This document shows positions 1 to 11,014 of a stretch of 64,000 nt of DNA, piece by piece. Below the pieces are notes generated by a model. The model made no database searches and was not told the DNA's origin. It worked only from the letters and a program-made list of their open reading frames with translations. The DNA is from Sepiola atlantica. Lineage: Eukaryota; Mollusca; Cephalopoda; Sepiida; Sepiolidae. How positions within the stretch are numbered: the stretch's first letter is position 1; each line of letters opens with the position of its first letter. The stretch is from NCBI GenBank assembly GCA_963556195.1, contig OY744532.1, positions 104,252,083 through 104,316,082 of the forward strand, written 5' to 3'. The position numbers and the translations under genes were made by a program.

Positions 1-48
<48 letters not shown>
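1..48. repeat. (TA)n array passing into (TG)n, cut by window edge
   Basis: Pure TA dinucleotides run from the first base to about 39, followed by a short TG run. The left limit lies outside the window. Confidence 0.95.
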
Positions 49-49
<1 letters not shown>

Positions 50-756
50 ACAAATAAGATCCCCTATCGGGCGTATATCCAAGTAAAAGTTTGGAGGTGA
101 TAGACACGCATAGGCAGGTGGACGATCCCAATTAGTATCAGTCAGCGGGGGGGGGGGGTAAAAGTATTATGTAATAGTTTAAGATAGGGTAAGAGTTATT
201 TGGAATAGAAAATTCTACAAATCTCGTTTTTTATGATTACATGGGAGAATGAGACATGTTTTGGACTACATATCAGGGGAGGCCAATAGTATCAGAAGGG
301 GTCAAAATGATTGGTTCTGTGGTGGGGCTGTCTATTGGTGTTATAAATGGGGCGTATTTAAAAAAATATGGCGACAGTATGAAATTATCTCATTTCGTGA
401 GTTAACGATATTCTTGTCTCTTGCAGTAGTGATTATGATTAGTGCTTAAGAACTGCAAATATGACAATGTTTTAGCGCCTTTGAAACGGATAATTCCACT
501 ACCAGACAACTGCACAGACAGAATGAATTGGACTTTATCAACAGCCGTCTAAAAATCAACTTCTTAACAAAAAAATATTTGACGTTCATTTTTTACGTGT
601 TTTTGACGGCGGTACCCTAACTCTACTTCTTACCTCAACCAAAAACTCTTTTTCTTTTAGTTTTTAGTTTGTGTATGGATTTTTTCAAAGTTAAATGTTG
701 CCGATAATTTTTACAATATCGTTGTCGTGTTTTCGTATTCTCTGTTGAAAAGGGTT
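49..756. other. Unannotated AT-rich sequence
   Basis: I see no gene, repeat or RNA feature that I can name. A ten-base G homopolymer lies near 149. The short open frame at 249-449 has no recognisable domain and its composition matches its surroundings. Confidence 0.5.
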
Positions 757-875
757 TATCTTTAAAAATCTATGGGTTAAGGATATGAACCTCCATGCGT
801 TGAGCTTATGATGTTCTAATAAATATTGTATCTTTACATTTTTTATTCTCATCTTTCATCTCTAGAATTGATTGC
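757..875 (+). repeat. Dispersed repeat E, copy 1
   Basis: About 110 bp (a run resembling 'ATGGGTTAAGGATATGAA', then 'TTGAGCTTATGATGTTCTAA' and a TTTTATTCTCATCTTT tail) recurs at 49828-49925. A weaker copy starts near 2930. The 49.8-kb copy runs directly into a (TA)n array. The family is unknown to me, and only sequence similarity inside the window supports it. Confidence 0.65.
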
Positions 876-959
876 TCTATTCAATATATTGAGCTTTATA
901 TTATCACGATAAATTATTATTAAACGACAATTCAATTATTTTGTACCTTAATTCAACAT

Positions 960-1096
<137 letters not shown>

Positions 1097-1230
1097 GTTT
1101 TCAATCCATGACATAACTTCGGGATTATGTTGTATATGTATCAAATATCCTGTTAGTGGATAGGTAGACGTTGCTAGTTTAATGCCCTTTCTGGAGCATT
1201 TCTGTGATGGGGTTTGGACCCTAATCCCCT

Positions 1231-1534
1231 TCAAAGAAGACCCATTGTGCTTACATACAGTTTGTGCACCGATCTCTCCACTGCGGGAACCACATCTGGA
1301 AATCTACTTTTTGGAATAGTGTTTATATCCGTTGTCGCGTTCCGTATTATCTTTTTGTTGCACCCTCTGAACAATACCTGTACTCTGAGCAGCTTGGGGC
1401 CTGCCAGAACGCCGGCCACTTTCTACTGATATGCGGCCATTTTTAAATCGATTGAACAACTGTTTAATTTGTGTTACAACCATCGCATCTTCTCCAAACA
1501 CCTGCTGAATCTTAAGCGCGGCGGAGATTAACAC
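1231..1534 (-). pseudogene. Mariner-type transposase fragment (N-terminal region)
   Basis: Translated on the minus strand from 1534, the fragment resembles the N-terminal DNA-binding region of mariner transposases: an 'FGEDA' stretch, then 'FNRFKNGR' and the linker 'SGRRSGRP' that joins the two helix-turn-helix modules. The frame closes after 76 codons and similarity then seems to continue weakly in a second frame (1231-1419), suggesting a frameshift. No DDE/D catalytic region, terminal repeat or start context is visible. It is a decayed relic. A domesticated mariner-like N-terminal exon is possible but unsupported. Confidence 0.55.
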
Positions 1535-2122
1535 TATACAAACTCACTTCCAGGGGTTTTTCCGTAGTGAATGGATCGGTAGGTTAAGTGTGTGTAAACA
1601 CAAGAGGCCTACTTTAAAGGGGATTAGAATCACAAACCCGTCACGTATTTGAAATATTTTTTAAGGCTGAAGATCGGATACCTTTTAGACAGGCCGAGTG
1701 GGTATATATATATAGGTATCAACGTGTTTCGTTGTCTCTACAGATCATCAGACCGAACGGGATTTGAAATCGGAAAAACAGGTAATCGACGCCCGCCGCG
1801 TCTCCTTCGAGCCTCAACTTTTCGAGTAATAGCGGGAGAAATAGTATCGTAGTAAAAATTCTTCCACGCATTTATTAATATTTTTATTTTATTTTTCAAT
1901 ACTGAGAACTGATGAGAGTAAAAATTACAAAAATACAAAATCTATTACGTGTTCAGTTGTTGAAAAAAGGAGATTTATTTTCCATTCCCGCAACCATGGA
2001 TTTTCAAAGAATGAAATTTTTATGAGCAGAGGAATTCAGAAAATAATTATTTAAAATGAATGAAAAAAGAAAGTAAATGCAGAAGAAGTCCAATGCAAAG
2101 ACACTGGTTTATATATATATAT

Positions 2123-2293
2123 GTTAAAATTATCATTGTTTATAAGCTGTTCAGAATTTGCCGATCGGTTAGCGACGTTGGATTTTGGTTGAAAAATACT
2201 TGTAATCCAGGGTTTCGAATCGTGTGACCGGTAGTGAATAGTCATATCTCTATGCTGAAGAGTCCCGATTGAAAATGGACGAAACAATGCCAA

Positions 2294-2310
<17 letters not shown>
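2123..2310 (+). repeat. tRNA-headed SINE-like unit, family A, copy 1
   Basis: The unit has an A-box-like segment near 2158-2172 (GCCGATCGGTTAGCG), a B-box-like GGTTTCGAATC near 2211-2221, then about 35 bp further on a hammerhead-like core: CTGAAGA at 2255-2261, GTCC at 2262-2265, GGAC at 2277-2280 and GAAA at 2281-2284. N7 is A, which the hammerhead consensus allows. After GAAAC the sequence departs from the other family members and runs into (TA)n, so stem III and the cleavage site are lost. It matches 4601-4812 (minus) and 57040-57240 (plus) almost end to end. Confidence 0.8.
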
Positions 2311-2325
<15 letters not shown>

Positions 2326-2334
2326 GGAGAGAGT
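2292..2334. repeat. (TA)n then (GA)n
   Basis: A short TA run followed by an AG/GGGAG-type dinucleotide run, at the 3' end of the SINE-like unit. Confidence 0.9.
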
Positions 2335-2497
2335 TTATACGTCTGAGGAGACCTAATTTAAGGGTCGAAATAATTAATAATGTATACAACCTTAATGTTA
2401 GTATAGTTTTGTCCTTTTAATAATGTTGTGTTGCTCTGTTCAAAAGTACATTGAGCTCTTTTATTCGGATTCTAAACGCAATATAAAAATCTACACA

Positions 2498-2499
<2 letters not shown>

Positions 2500-2551
<52 letters not shown>
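2500..2551. repeat. (TA)n array
   Basis: About 52 bp of uninterrupted TA. Confidence 0.95.
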
Positions 2552-2553
<2 letters not shown>

Positions 2554-2924
2554 TGAACTTTGCATATGTTTTGATTTCTTTATCATTTTATTAATTTTCA
2601 TACACCTTGGATACATTTTTCACTGTCATTTATTGCATCGATTGCAAACGGGTTTCCCGCTTGGATACCTTTTTCGTTTTTGGAATACTATTAACCACCT
2701 GGATCACTTTTCAATCAACATCTTGGGTGTCTTTCCTGTATATGTGTTAAACTGTATGATTTGGATGAATTGTATAGCTTTAACAAAAAAGTATGTTTTG
2801 GGCTGATATATTTAGGGTTTTATTAACGTTTATGTATTTTTATATATATTTTTATATATTTTCAAAGTGTAATTTCATTATCTGCAGTAATGTCATAGCG
2901 GTAATGGTCCTCTGAGGAGAAGAA

Positions 2925-3025
2925 TTTTCTTTGAAAACTCATGAGTTAAGGATTTTAAGGTATTTTGCCTGAACATTGAATTCTAATAACATTTGAGTCG
3001 CACTTTATTGTATTACTTTATTTCA
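2925..3025 (+). repeat. Dispersed repeat E, divergent copy 2
   Basis: The ATGAGTTAAGGATTTTAA core and a following TTCTAATAA stretch align with the copies at 757 and 49828. Like the 49.8-kb copy it is soon followed by a (TA)n array. Confidence 0.4.
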
Positions 3026-3032
3026 TATTATG

Positions 3033-3033
<1 letters not shown>

Positions 3034-3107
<74 letters not shown>

Positions 3108-3113
3108 CATATA
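3034..3113. repeat. (TA)n array
   Basis: About 80 bp of TA with two TACA interruptions near its right end. Confidence 0.95.
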
Positions 3114-3664
3114 ATTTAAAAAAATAAAGCAGAGATCACACATTCTTGTCATTATAACAAGCATCTGTCATCGTGGTATTCCTTTTTGAGAGAATGTTCG
3201 GAAGATTGAATCATGTACATGAAATAATTCTAACACTTCATACTGTTGATGATTTGCAAAGGCAGCAACACTATACAAGTGTTCGATTGAGACGTACAAT
3301 GATTTAGTCAGTGAGAAACGTTATTTTTTGTTTTCTATGTAAATCTATTGCCTTGCTTTCTTGTCATTCCTCTTTAATGATATGCACATCCATTGTTCCT
3401 TGGACCGTTCTTTATGATTTCCCGCCAGAAGGCGATGGTGATTTGGTTTGGGGTGGGGGTTCAGACAAAAAGAGGTGGGAATCGATTTTTGTCGTTTCGT
3501 CTGATTTTGACATGTGGCGCGCTGACCTTCGACGCCTTGAAACATACTAATGATGTACCGAAAGTGTTTTCGTACACAAAGGACTAGTCATTTAAGCATC
3601 AGTTCGTGTCCGCGCGCAAAACCGATTTATAAAACTCCAATTCAATTACTTTATATGTAAGAGG

Positions 3665-3825
3665 TGTGAGGTTAAGTGGAGCGCTGCCGGTTCACCGTGC
3701 TGTGTTTCAGTGCTTTTCAGGGCACACTTGAACTAGGGATATTGACAACTGTCATTTGGTGTCCCCTGTGGGACACTAGCGTCGATCTAACGGAACTAAT
3801 ACCAAAAAAAACGAACTCGGCAAAT
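3665..3825 (+). repeat. tRNA-derived SINE-like unit, family B, internally deleted
   Basis: An A-box-like GAGGTTAAGTGG (about 3669-3680) is followed after only a few bases by a B-box-like CGGTTCACCG. That spacing is too short for a tRNA head, so an internal deletion is likely. The 3' part, from TGTTTCAGTGC through GGGATATTGACAACT to GGAACTAATACCAA, aligns with the better-preserved copy at 30465-30690. Confidence 0.5.
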
Positions 3826-3924
3826 CAAAAATAATCTCTATTATTTATTAGAATTAATTTATTTACCTTATGTACAATGGCGGACCAATAGTATAGTTTC
3901 AGATTAAGACCGACCAACACAAAA

Positions 3925-3928
<4 letters not shown>

Positions 3929-4010
<82 letters not shown>
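3929..4010. repeat. (TA)n array
   Basis: About 82 bp of uninterrupted TA. Confidence 0.95.
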
Positions 4011-4012
<2 letters not shown>

Positions 4013-4537
4013 TGGTTTCGAAATGAACAAATTCATGACATATTCATTTACATGCGTTCAAAGAATTCAGGTGTACGATCGTTTCTGAGACGAAATATGT
4101 TTATTCGTACCAGTCTCATCTGCATACGTTTAAGACAGCAGAAGTTGTAATTGTTGTGTATTTTATGGTGAGTAATACTAAAAGTTGGATGTTTTTGATT
4201 TTTAGCTTCTGCTCTATAAAGTTTGTGCTGCTAAAAGTACTTGATATCAATAACGAGCTTTCGTCTGAGAAACGATCGTACGCCTTTACTGTTGTTGATG
4301 TTAAATTCCTGGAACAGATGTAAATAAATATGTCATGAAATATGTTTATTTCGAAACTATAATATAGAAGCTCTGGTTGATCTATTGGTTGTGTCATTGA
4401 GCTGAATTGATACCTTCAGTATTTTAGTAATATGAAATGGTCATAAATCTATGTCAAATTTTGCCTGTATATCAAGGGCGTGGGTAATTATTTGACTGTC
4501 TAGTTGTATTACTACGTCTTCTATTAGACTTATTTTT

Positions 4538-4539
<2 letters not shown>

Positions 4540-4600
<61 letters not shown>
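4540..4600. repeat. (TA)n array at 3' end of SINE-like unit
   Basis: About 60 bp of TA, directly continuous with the AT-rich tail of the minus-strand unit at 4601-4812. Confidence 0.95.
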
Positions 4601-4606
<6 letters not shown>

Positions 4607-4812
4607 TGTTATTGTTTATTATCTATGTACGTATACGTTTCGTCCTTTTTGATAATCGGGACTCATCAGCATAGAAATATGACTATTCACTACCGGTGAT
4701 GCGATTCGAAACCCGGATTACAAGTATTTTGCAACTCAAATCCGACGCCTTAACCACACGGCCAATTTTAAATAGCGAATAAACAGTGATAATTATAACA
4801 CTTTATCGGCGG
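4601..4812 (-). repeat. tRNA-headed SINE-like unit with hammerhead, family A, best copy
   Basis: On the minus strand the order is: a 5' leader near 4810-4770; an A-box-like GGCCGTGTGGTTAAGGCG (4763-4746); a B-box-like GGGTTTCGAATCGC (4715-4702); a linker; a complete hammerhead motif (4676-4621); an AT-rich tail; and a (TA)n array. The unit is bounded by TA arrays on both sides. The two boxes resemble those of class II tRNAs (Leu/Ser), the usual internal pol III promoter of SINEs. No protein is encoded, so movement would depend on a LINE in trans. Confidence 0.85.
4621..4676 (-). ncRNA. Type-I hammerhead ribozyme motif (copy A)
   Basis: Read on the minus strand. Core strand CTGATGA is at 4669-4663. 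Stem II pairs GTCC (4662-4659) with GGAC (4645-4642). GAAA is 4641-4638. Stem III is ACG (4638-4636) with CGT (4631-4629), loop TATA. Position 17 is A (4628), so predicted cleavage lies between 4628 and 4627. Stem I pairs TCTATG (4675-4670) with CATAGA (4627-4622), six base pairs. Every invariant hammerhead residue I know is present. Open stem I with a very short stem III is the type-I form reported in metazoan retroelements. Activity is inferred from sequence only. Confidence 0.85.

Positions 4813-4813
<1 letters not shown>

Positions 4814-4885
<72 letters not shown>
4814..4885. repeat. (TA)n array
   Basis: About 72 bp of TA, lying between two minus-strand tRNA-headed units. Confidence 0.95.
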
Positions 4886-4887
<2 letters not shown>

Positions 4888-5010
4888 TATATGTTTCACC
4901 CTTTTGGGGATCGTCAGTGTAGAGATAATTATTTATACCTGTCGCAGGATAAGAAACCCCGGAACACCTCGTTTTTACCTACTCGGCCACTATTAACAAT
5001 CTAATAAATC
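4886..5010 (-). repeat. tRNA-derived SINE-like unit with hammerhead-like core, divergent
   Basis: On the minus strand an A-box-like TGGCCGAGTAGG (about 4993-4982) and a weakened B box (GGGGTTTCTTATCC) precede a hammerhead-like stretch: CTGACGA, CCC/GGG stem II with a U-U mismatch next to the core, then GAAAC. Sequence after GAAAC runs into (TA)n, so stem III and stem I cannot form as in copy A. Confidence 0.6.
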
Positions 5011-5895
5011 AGCGAGAGGTTAAACCTGTTATGGGGAGCTGTCGCCATGAGTGTTCAACTACTGAAGGAACATGCATTTAAGCTACGACGACGGCTGTGT
5101 TAATACTACTCACTACAGTGCCCACCCTAGATTAGGAGCGACAAATAATTATTAATATGGCTATTTTATCTACATACGTATACTTTTTATTTTTGGAGAA
5201 TCGTCAAAAATCAATGTGTGTTTGATTTTCTGTTATAGAAATCGGTATGTATACAGTAAGAACATTCAAATATTGTTTAAATAAGGGTTTAATATTTCAC
5301 GCATGTCAATAGGGCAACTATGTTTTAGGTCTATGTAATCACTGAAATGTTAAAGACATTTTCAAAGTAGATTTTCTTCATTTCTAGGAATAAAAATTCA
5401 AATCAAACAAATAATGGCTTAGTGAAGAATTAATTTTAAAAATGGGAAACCGTTTTAATTAGCCTAGCACAGTAGCATCTATATCATCAACAACTCAGCT
5501 CTTTTTTAGTAGCCGCCTTCAGTCAGACTGCTTTTTTAATCATTCTATTAATTTAGATAGGTTTGCCAATGAAATTAGTCTGGCGTTTCAATTTTTTCAT
5601 AGATCTAAACATACACCCATACACACATACATAGTGGCAAGTATATATCAATCAATGTATCGTTCAATGCCTCCAGATATTTCACACTTGTAATGTGATA
5701 AGCCTCTTCTGTCTGTATTTAAGAAATTCTGTAATACTTTCTCGCAGAGTGTGAAATGAATTACAGGGTAATTATTGAAAAGTAATAAAAAAGAACTTCA
5801 TGCCGATGGCCAAGAATATAACAAGTTAGAAAAGAAATGAAAATCTACCTAAGGCCTTTCTTACAAGGGAATTAAAGATGTACAGACTGATTGCT
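5011..5895. other. No gene seen; one decayed hammerhead-like stretch
   Basis: AT-rich, with no coding signal. Near 5165-5215, on the minus strand, TGACGATTCTCC followed by AAAAGTATACGTATGTAGAT resembles a heavily mutated family-A hammerhead. The rest is unassigned. Confidence 0.4.
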
Positions 5896-6010
<115 letters not shown>

Positions 6011-6059
6011 ATAATACTGATTATAATAATATTTATGACATAAAATTACGAATTTAAAA

Positions 6060-6800
6060 ACGTGAAGTACTTGAATCACAGAAACTACAGTATGAAGAGA
6101 AAATGAAATAAATAGGGGAAAAGAAAATGGAGAAAGAAGACGGCGATGAAGAAAACAAGAAAATGAAGGAAAAAAGACTGAGAAGAAAAATGAAGGGAAG
6201 AGGACGAATGAGCAAAATAAGAAGATGAAGAAGAAGCAAAAGCAGAAGATGAAGAAGATGAAAAAGAAGAAGATGAAAGCGAAGGGGAAGAAGAACAAAA
6301 TGATAAAAAGAAGAAGCGGAAAATGAAAGGGAAGAAGAAGGAAAATGAAGAAGGAGAAGGAGAAGAACAAGGAAAATAAAGAAAGGGGAAAAAATAAAGA
6401 AAATGATAAAACGAAGAAGTTGAAATGGAAAAAAGGATGAGAAAAAAGGGTGAAGGAATAAGGAGGGAATGAACAAGAAGAACAAGAAAAGGTAGAAGAA
6501 GAAGAAGAAGAAGAAGAAGAAGAAGAAGAAGGAGAAGGAGAAGAAGAAGAGAAAAAAGAAAACAGCGAAAGAGATAAAATAAAAAGATGAAAATAAAAAA
6601 ATAGAAGAAGATAAAAAAAATGAGTGGAAGAAGGAAAAGAAGAAGCGAAAGATTACGAAATAGAGAAAGAAAATGAAGCAAGACGAGAAGAATAAATATG
6701 GAGAAGAAGAAAGAAAGAATAAATAGAAAAAGATAAAAAAAGGAAAAAAAGAAGAAAACGCAAAAGAAATAGAATTAAAAAAAAAACGCAAAAAGTATAA
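6060..6800 (+). repeat. Purine-rich GAA/GAAAA low-complexity block
   Basis: About 740 bp in which the + strand is almost entirely A and G with scattered T and very few C, including a (GAA)n core near 6497-6535. The long minus-strand open frames here read as Phe/Ser/Leu-rich low-complexity peptide and are not credible genes. Confidence 0.9.
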
Positions 6801-6965
6801 GAAAAATAATTATTGTCTTTGTTTTCTAGTAAAATATGATATAAAACCGATCCCTTCAGGTTTTCGGAAAGCATTTCGATGCTTAATTATTTTAATAATA
6901 TACTTGCCTTCTGAATATTGAGTTTTCGCTATTCGACGTCTATTTACTTTGCGATCAATATTTCG

Positions 6966-7091
<126 letters not shown>

Positions 7092-8100
7092 CTCCTCCTC
7101 ATTACCATTTAGTAAATGTGCTTTCGGGTCTTTATTGATCGCAGGTTAAGTGTTCACGAAACTGATTTACAACGATATAGTACAAAACCAATTCAGTTGA
7201 AGGAGTTTATTTAAATTGTCACACAGGCACAAACAAAAGCCAAACACACAGCGTGCAGTAAAATCAAATGTATTATATACAAAGCCACGGCGAAATCCAA
7301 AGCTAAAATTTCCATTGATTCCACAGAATGCACTTCTAAAATACCAAACAGTATGACGTCATTACATATATGTAAATATACGCATGACACGGCTTTATAT
7401 ACATACAGATTGATCAGATCAAAGAAGGAAAATGCGGAAACTAACCCTTATATAAACAGGCAAATTATGGAAAGATCTCCAATTAGATATGTAGGTCGAG
7501 AATGTGTAACATATTTATGGAGAACTGGAACTACACATATGGTTGACTAAGACTAAATATATCCTAGCATGTGGATTCGATGCGTTATATATCAAGTGGT
7601 CTTTAATATATCTGGGATGGGAATTAACTGTTACCGGTTCACAAAACTGTTGGATCACATAAAGAAAGTAAGACTGATCTGTTTTAAGCACATGCACCTA
7701 TATGCAAGTGCGTATAGACATGTAATAAATAGCAAAAATACTGTACGTAATACTTGCCCCCCGTATTGGCTAATTAATAGCTATTATACATTGTCCAGTT
7801 ACACAAACGACCGATGAAGTATCCACCACCCCACGTCCCCCGTAGCAGGTCTAGTCAATCAGCCAGAATTTAGTTATTTAGATGTTCATCACTATTCCCA
7901 TCTCAGCTACATGACACCGATCTTCCTGCTCGTCGCATAAAATACACGTATGACATCTTCAATAAATATAAACTGGCTTACAATTTCGCTGTACCACGAC
8001 CAAATATATGTCTTCTGGCTAACACCGTCAGATTATTTACAAAGGTATGCACATTGTATGCATATGCATTGCAACAAACACATTAGAATATTAATAAATA
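7092..8100. other. Unannotated sequence, no gene supported
   Basis: About 1 kb of ordinary AT-rich DNA. The open frames (65-82 codons) show no domain, start context or compositional break. Confidence 0.5.
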
Positions 8101-8108
8101 TACGCTAA

Positions 8109-8110
<2 letters not shown>

Positions 8111-8184
<74 letters not shown>

Positions 8185-8222
8185 CTGTGTGTCTGTGTGT
8201 CTGTGTGTGTGTGTGTGTGTCA
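8111..8222. repeat. (TA)n followed by (TG)n/(TCTG) array
   Basis: TA repeats to about 8174, then TG repeats with TCTG variants to 8220, ending at the 3' end of the 5S-derived unit. Confidence 0.95.
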
Positions 8223-8500
8223 AGTCCTCCGTTCAGTCTAGAAAGACCATTGGACACACCTGTAAGAGGCTGGCTGCGCGTGTAATTATGAGCAAGGGGT
8301 GCGCAATGCCTAACAACACCTCTCTTGAGTTGGCACTGCTTTAATCCAATGGCAAGCAATTCAAGAGGACTAGAAACAATGCCGAGATAAACAGAGAGGA
8401 CATACATCACCTGATAGTCCCAAATGGTCACCCATTTTATAGTGGCCGGGCTTAACTTCGGTGATCTAACGGGAACCGGTGTGTCAACGTGAGTTTGCCG
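8223..8500 (-). repeat. 5S rRNA-derived SINE-like element
   Basis: On the minus strand, bases from about 8500 to 8402 follow eukaryotic 5S rRNA: 'CCGGTTC' then 'GATCACCGAAGTTAAGC' (internal promoter box A region), 'ATGGGTGACC' (box C region) and 'CAGGTGATGTA' matching the 5S 3' end. About 175 bp of unrelated sequence follows, ending at a (CA)/(TA) microsatellite. A 5S head, a unique body and a microsatellite tail is the architecture of SINE3-type elements. The match is partial and mutated, so this is not a functional 5S gene. Only one copy is in the window, so a dispersed 5S pseudogene is the alternative. Confidence 0.75.

Positions 8501-8502
<2 letters not shown>

Positions 8503-8558
<56 letters not shown>
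8503..8558. repeat. (TA)n array
   Basis: About 56 bp of TA, immediately 5' of the 5S-derived unit when that unit is read on its own strand. Confidence 0.95.
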
Positions 8559-8561
<3 letters not shown>

Positions 8562-8688
8562 TCTCCGTGAGAAGAACATAAAGATTTGTTTTCCCTCCTC
8601 ATGAAGCCGCGCTTTTTAAACGTATATTTTATTTGTTTAATCAACTACTACTGTAAACTTTTAGTATATGCATATAAACATCTCTTTT

Positions 8689-8690
<2 letters not shown>

Positions 8691-8762
<72 letters not shown>
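8691..8762. repeat. (TA)n array
   Basis: About 70 bp of TA with one AAATA interruption. Confidence 0.95.
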
Positions 8763-8855
8763 GGAAAAAGTGAAGCCAAAGAAAATATCATTTATTTATT
8801 CATTGACGTTTCGTCTTTTATTGAAGACTTCCTCAAGATGAATAATAAATGCAGA
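8763..8855 (-). repeat. Partial copy of palindrome family P with hammerhead-like core
   Basis: On the minus strand, TTGAGGAAGTCTT...AAGACGAAACGTC aligns with the arm sequence of the palindromes at 33268-33665 and 58279-58680. The GTCTT/AAGAC stem is perfect, but C3 of the hammerhead core is replaced by T, so self-cleavage is not expected from this copy. Confidence 0.55.
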
Positions 8856-8859
8856 AAAA

Positions 8860-10545
8860 TCATACAGATATTAATATCGATTTGTTAGACATTGCCTAAA
8901 TTTCGGCATTGCTGTGGAAGAGAACAAGCAAAAAATGAAAACCACAATTTTGGTTAGTCCGTTATCAGCAGCAGTCTGTACATTTAAAGAGATGCCAGGT
9001 GTGAATTGGGTTGACGGCTTCAATTTATTAGATTCACGTATCTATTTTTAACTAGGGAGTTTGTCTAGGTCAAAATATGTCACAGCCGAGCGTGGCCGAT
9101 AGTTGATGTGGAGGCGGGGGGCAGGAGTCTGAATTGTTAAATTATGTTTTTTTTCGTTATTTATTTTTATATATGTATTTTAATTTGGCTTTCTTCGTCG
9201 TAATTCATCAGCTGCTAGTGTTCAATTCAGCGTTTGGCAGTTTTCGCCTCGTCAACTCTCGGTATATTTCGTAATCTGCCTCAACGTTGACGGCGTGAAG
9301 TCACGGAAACATGGTGCGTCATCGATAAGAGTACCAACTATTTAATTTTGAAATATGTACAATTTTACAGACTCTGAATCTATAGACAAAACATTCTCGC
9401 ATATAGATCATCGCGCTTTGTTTTGTTGCCTGACAATACAAAAAAAGCATATTATTTACAAGGAACATATTTTAAATAATATTATATTATTGTAATAGCA
9501 TAGGCCCGACACGGCTTGGTGGTCTCTGTCCGGTGTGACGTACAAGAAAAGGAAAAACAGCGACCAGACTGTTCTCTTTAGTTAGATCTCCGAGTCGTTT
9601 ATCCTCATTCTCCAACAAGACCGTGTTTCGGGATTAATCATAATGTATACTCATTTGCCGAGGAACTTAAAGAAATATAAAAGAAAAGAATATATAAAAC
9701 CCTAAATGTACATCTGTTGTTATATACATGCTGAAACAAGTATGCGACAGACACATACTTATTATGTTTTCTGCTATTTCGCCGCCGACATTTATGTTGC
9801 TACTACAAGAAGAGAGAGAGAGAGATTGTCTATACTCTATGCTACTACAAACTGTCTTTAAACACGAAAAATGTAATTAAAAACGTTATATAAGGGGGAA
9901 GCGGCAATAACAAAACAACGCACGCAGCAGAAAAACGTGTCGGCCTGTAAAAACGGCATGTCTTAAAATAATAGAAAAAGACATGCCACCCTGATTATCC
10001 GGAACCTCTACGTTAATTTCTATGCGGAAACAAAGCTACCAAAACCATCCGCACACTCGAGTAATGTAATACCTTTCCATTTGCCACATTGTTGACATTA
10101 AAAAAGGTTGCCATTTAAACTAAGTGTATTTATTTGAGTAGAACTATAAAATGTTCTTTTTCAAAATGATGTACATTAAGCAATAAAAAATAAAAACAAG
10201 CATTTTAGAATACATTAATAAGATACACACTTTACCAGTTTTTCTATGCGTTTTCCGAAAGGAAAACTTGGGTTATGGATGCGGGGGTGTTTAGAAATTG
10301 TGAAATCGAGAAAACAGCATTTGTTGGACGGGAATTATTGTACCTGCAACACTACTGCATGTAATGGTTTTCCCTTAAATAATTTCAATTATTAGCGGAT
10401 ACATATCCGCGTCGCTTAATGACTCCCATACTACAACACGCAAGCATAATTCATGGAAGCGTATAATTTACGAAATCCTTCAAAAGAAAAACAGAAGATG
10501 CATGCAATCGTGTGTTCTCATAAAAAGACAGATATACATAATCAA
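8860..10545. other. Long stretch with no recognised feature
   Basis: About 1.7 kb of AT-rich sequence without open frames of note. A short (GA)n run lies near 9810-9825. A CTGATGA near 9210 (minus) has a GAAGAAAG nearby but no convincing stems. Confidence 0.5.
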
Positions 10546-10546
10546 C

Positions 10547-10572
10547 ATATATATATATATATATATATATGC

Positions 10573-10657
<85 letters not shown>
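10547..10657. repeat. (TA)n array forming the left target of a Tc1-like element
   Basis: TA repeats run without a break up to the first base of the transposon at 10658. Confidence 0.95.
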
Positions 10658-10660
<3 letters not shown>

Positions 10661-10877
10661 TGGGTGCAATAAGTATCCGATACAAAGCAAACAGTTGATT
10701 TATTTTTATTACACCAAAGCTAAAACGATAAAAAGAAAAACGTTAAAAAAGTGCTATTCTAATGTATTTTTGCATGATAAATACAATCCTTGTATCAAAA
10801 ATCATATATAATTACACACACACTAGATAATTACATAAATGTCATATTTAAGGTTCAAAAGTATCCGATACAAAGGA
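10658..10877 (+). repeat. Left terminal inverted repeat (IR/DR)
   Basis: Matches 12060-12271 in reverse complement over almost its full length, with small differences and a few indels. It contains an outer and an inner transposase-binding-like direct repeat. Confidence 0.95.
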
Positions 10878-11014
10878 AAAATAGTTTTAATTAGCAAATA
10901 TTTGTCATGTGATGGTCCAGATAGTTACTACAAAACTTTAGAACCTTCTATCGGGTGAACTAACAGTAGCGATCATCATACAGGCCCACAAGGAAAAAGA
11001 GTGAGGGTCGCGCC

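Noticed and set aside
1700..1770. CTGATGATCTGT...ACAACGAAACACG on the minus strand, with a relative near 29545-29585 on +
   Set aside because: Both core strands are present here but the first two stem II pairs are broken and stem I does not form; the second copy has CTGGTGG. Probably a relic, too weak to call a ribozyme.
3311..3590. 79-codon frame with a short stretch like the 'VMVWGGV' block of transposases
   Set aside because: Only a few residues match and no flanking conserved block is found.
8223..8500. Functional 5S rRNA gene
   Set aside because: Several substitutions in conserved 5S positions, a diverged 5' third, and continuation into unrelated sequence without a terminator in the right place.
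8135..8644. 169-codon minus-strand frame
   Set aside because: It consists of (TA)n- and (CA)n-encoded Ile-Tyr and Thr-His repeats joined across the 5S-derived unit, and is not a gene.
9175..9225. CTGATGA...GAAGAAAG on the minus strand
   Set aside because: Stem II has only two weak pairs and there is no stem III, so it is likely chance.
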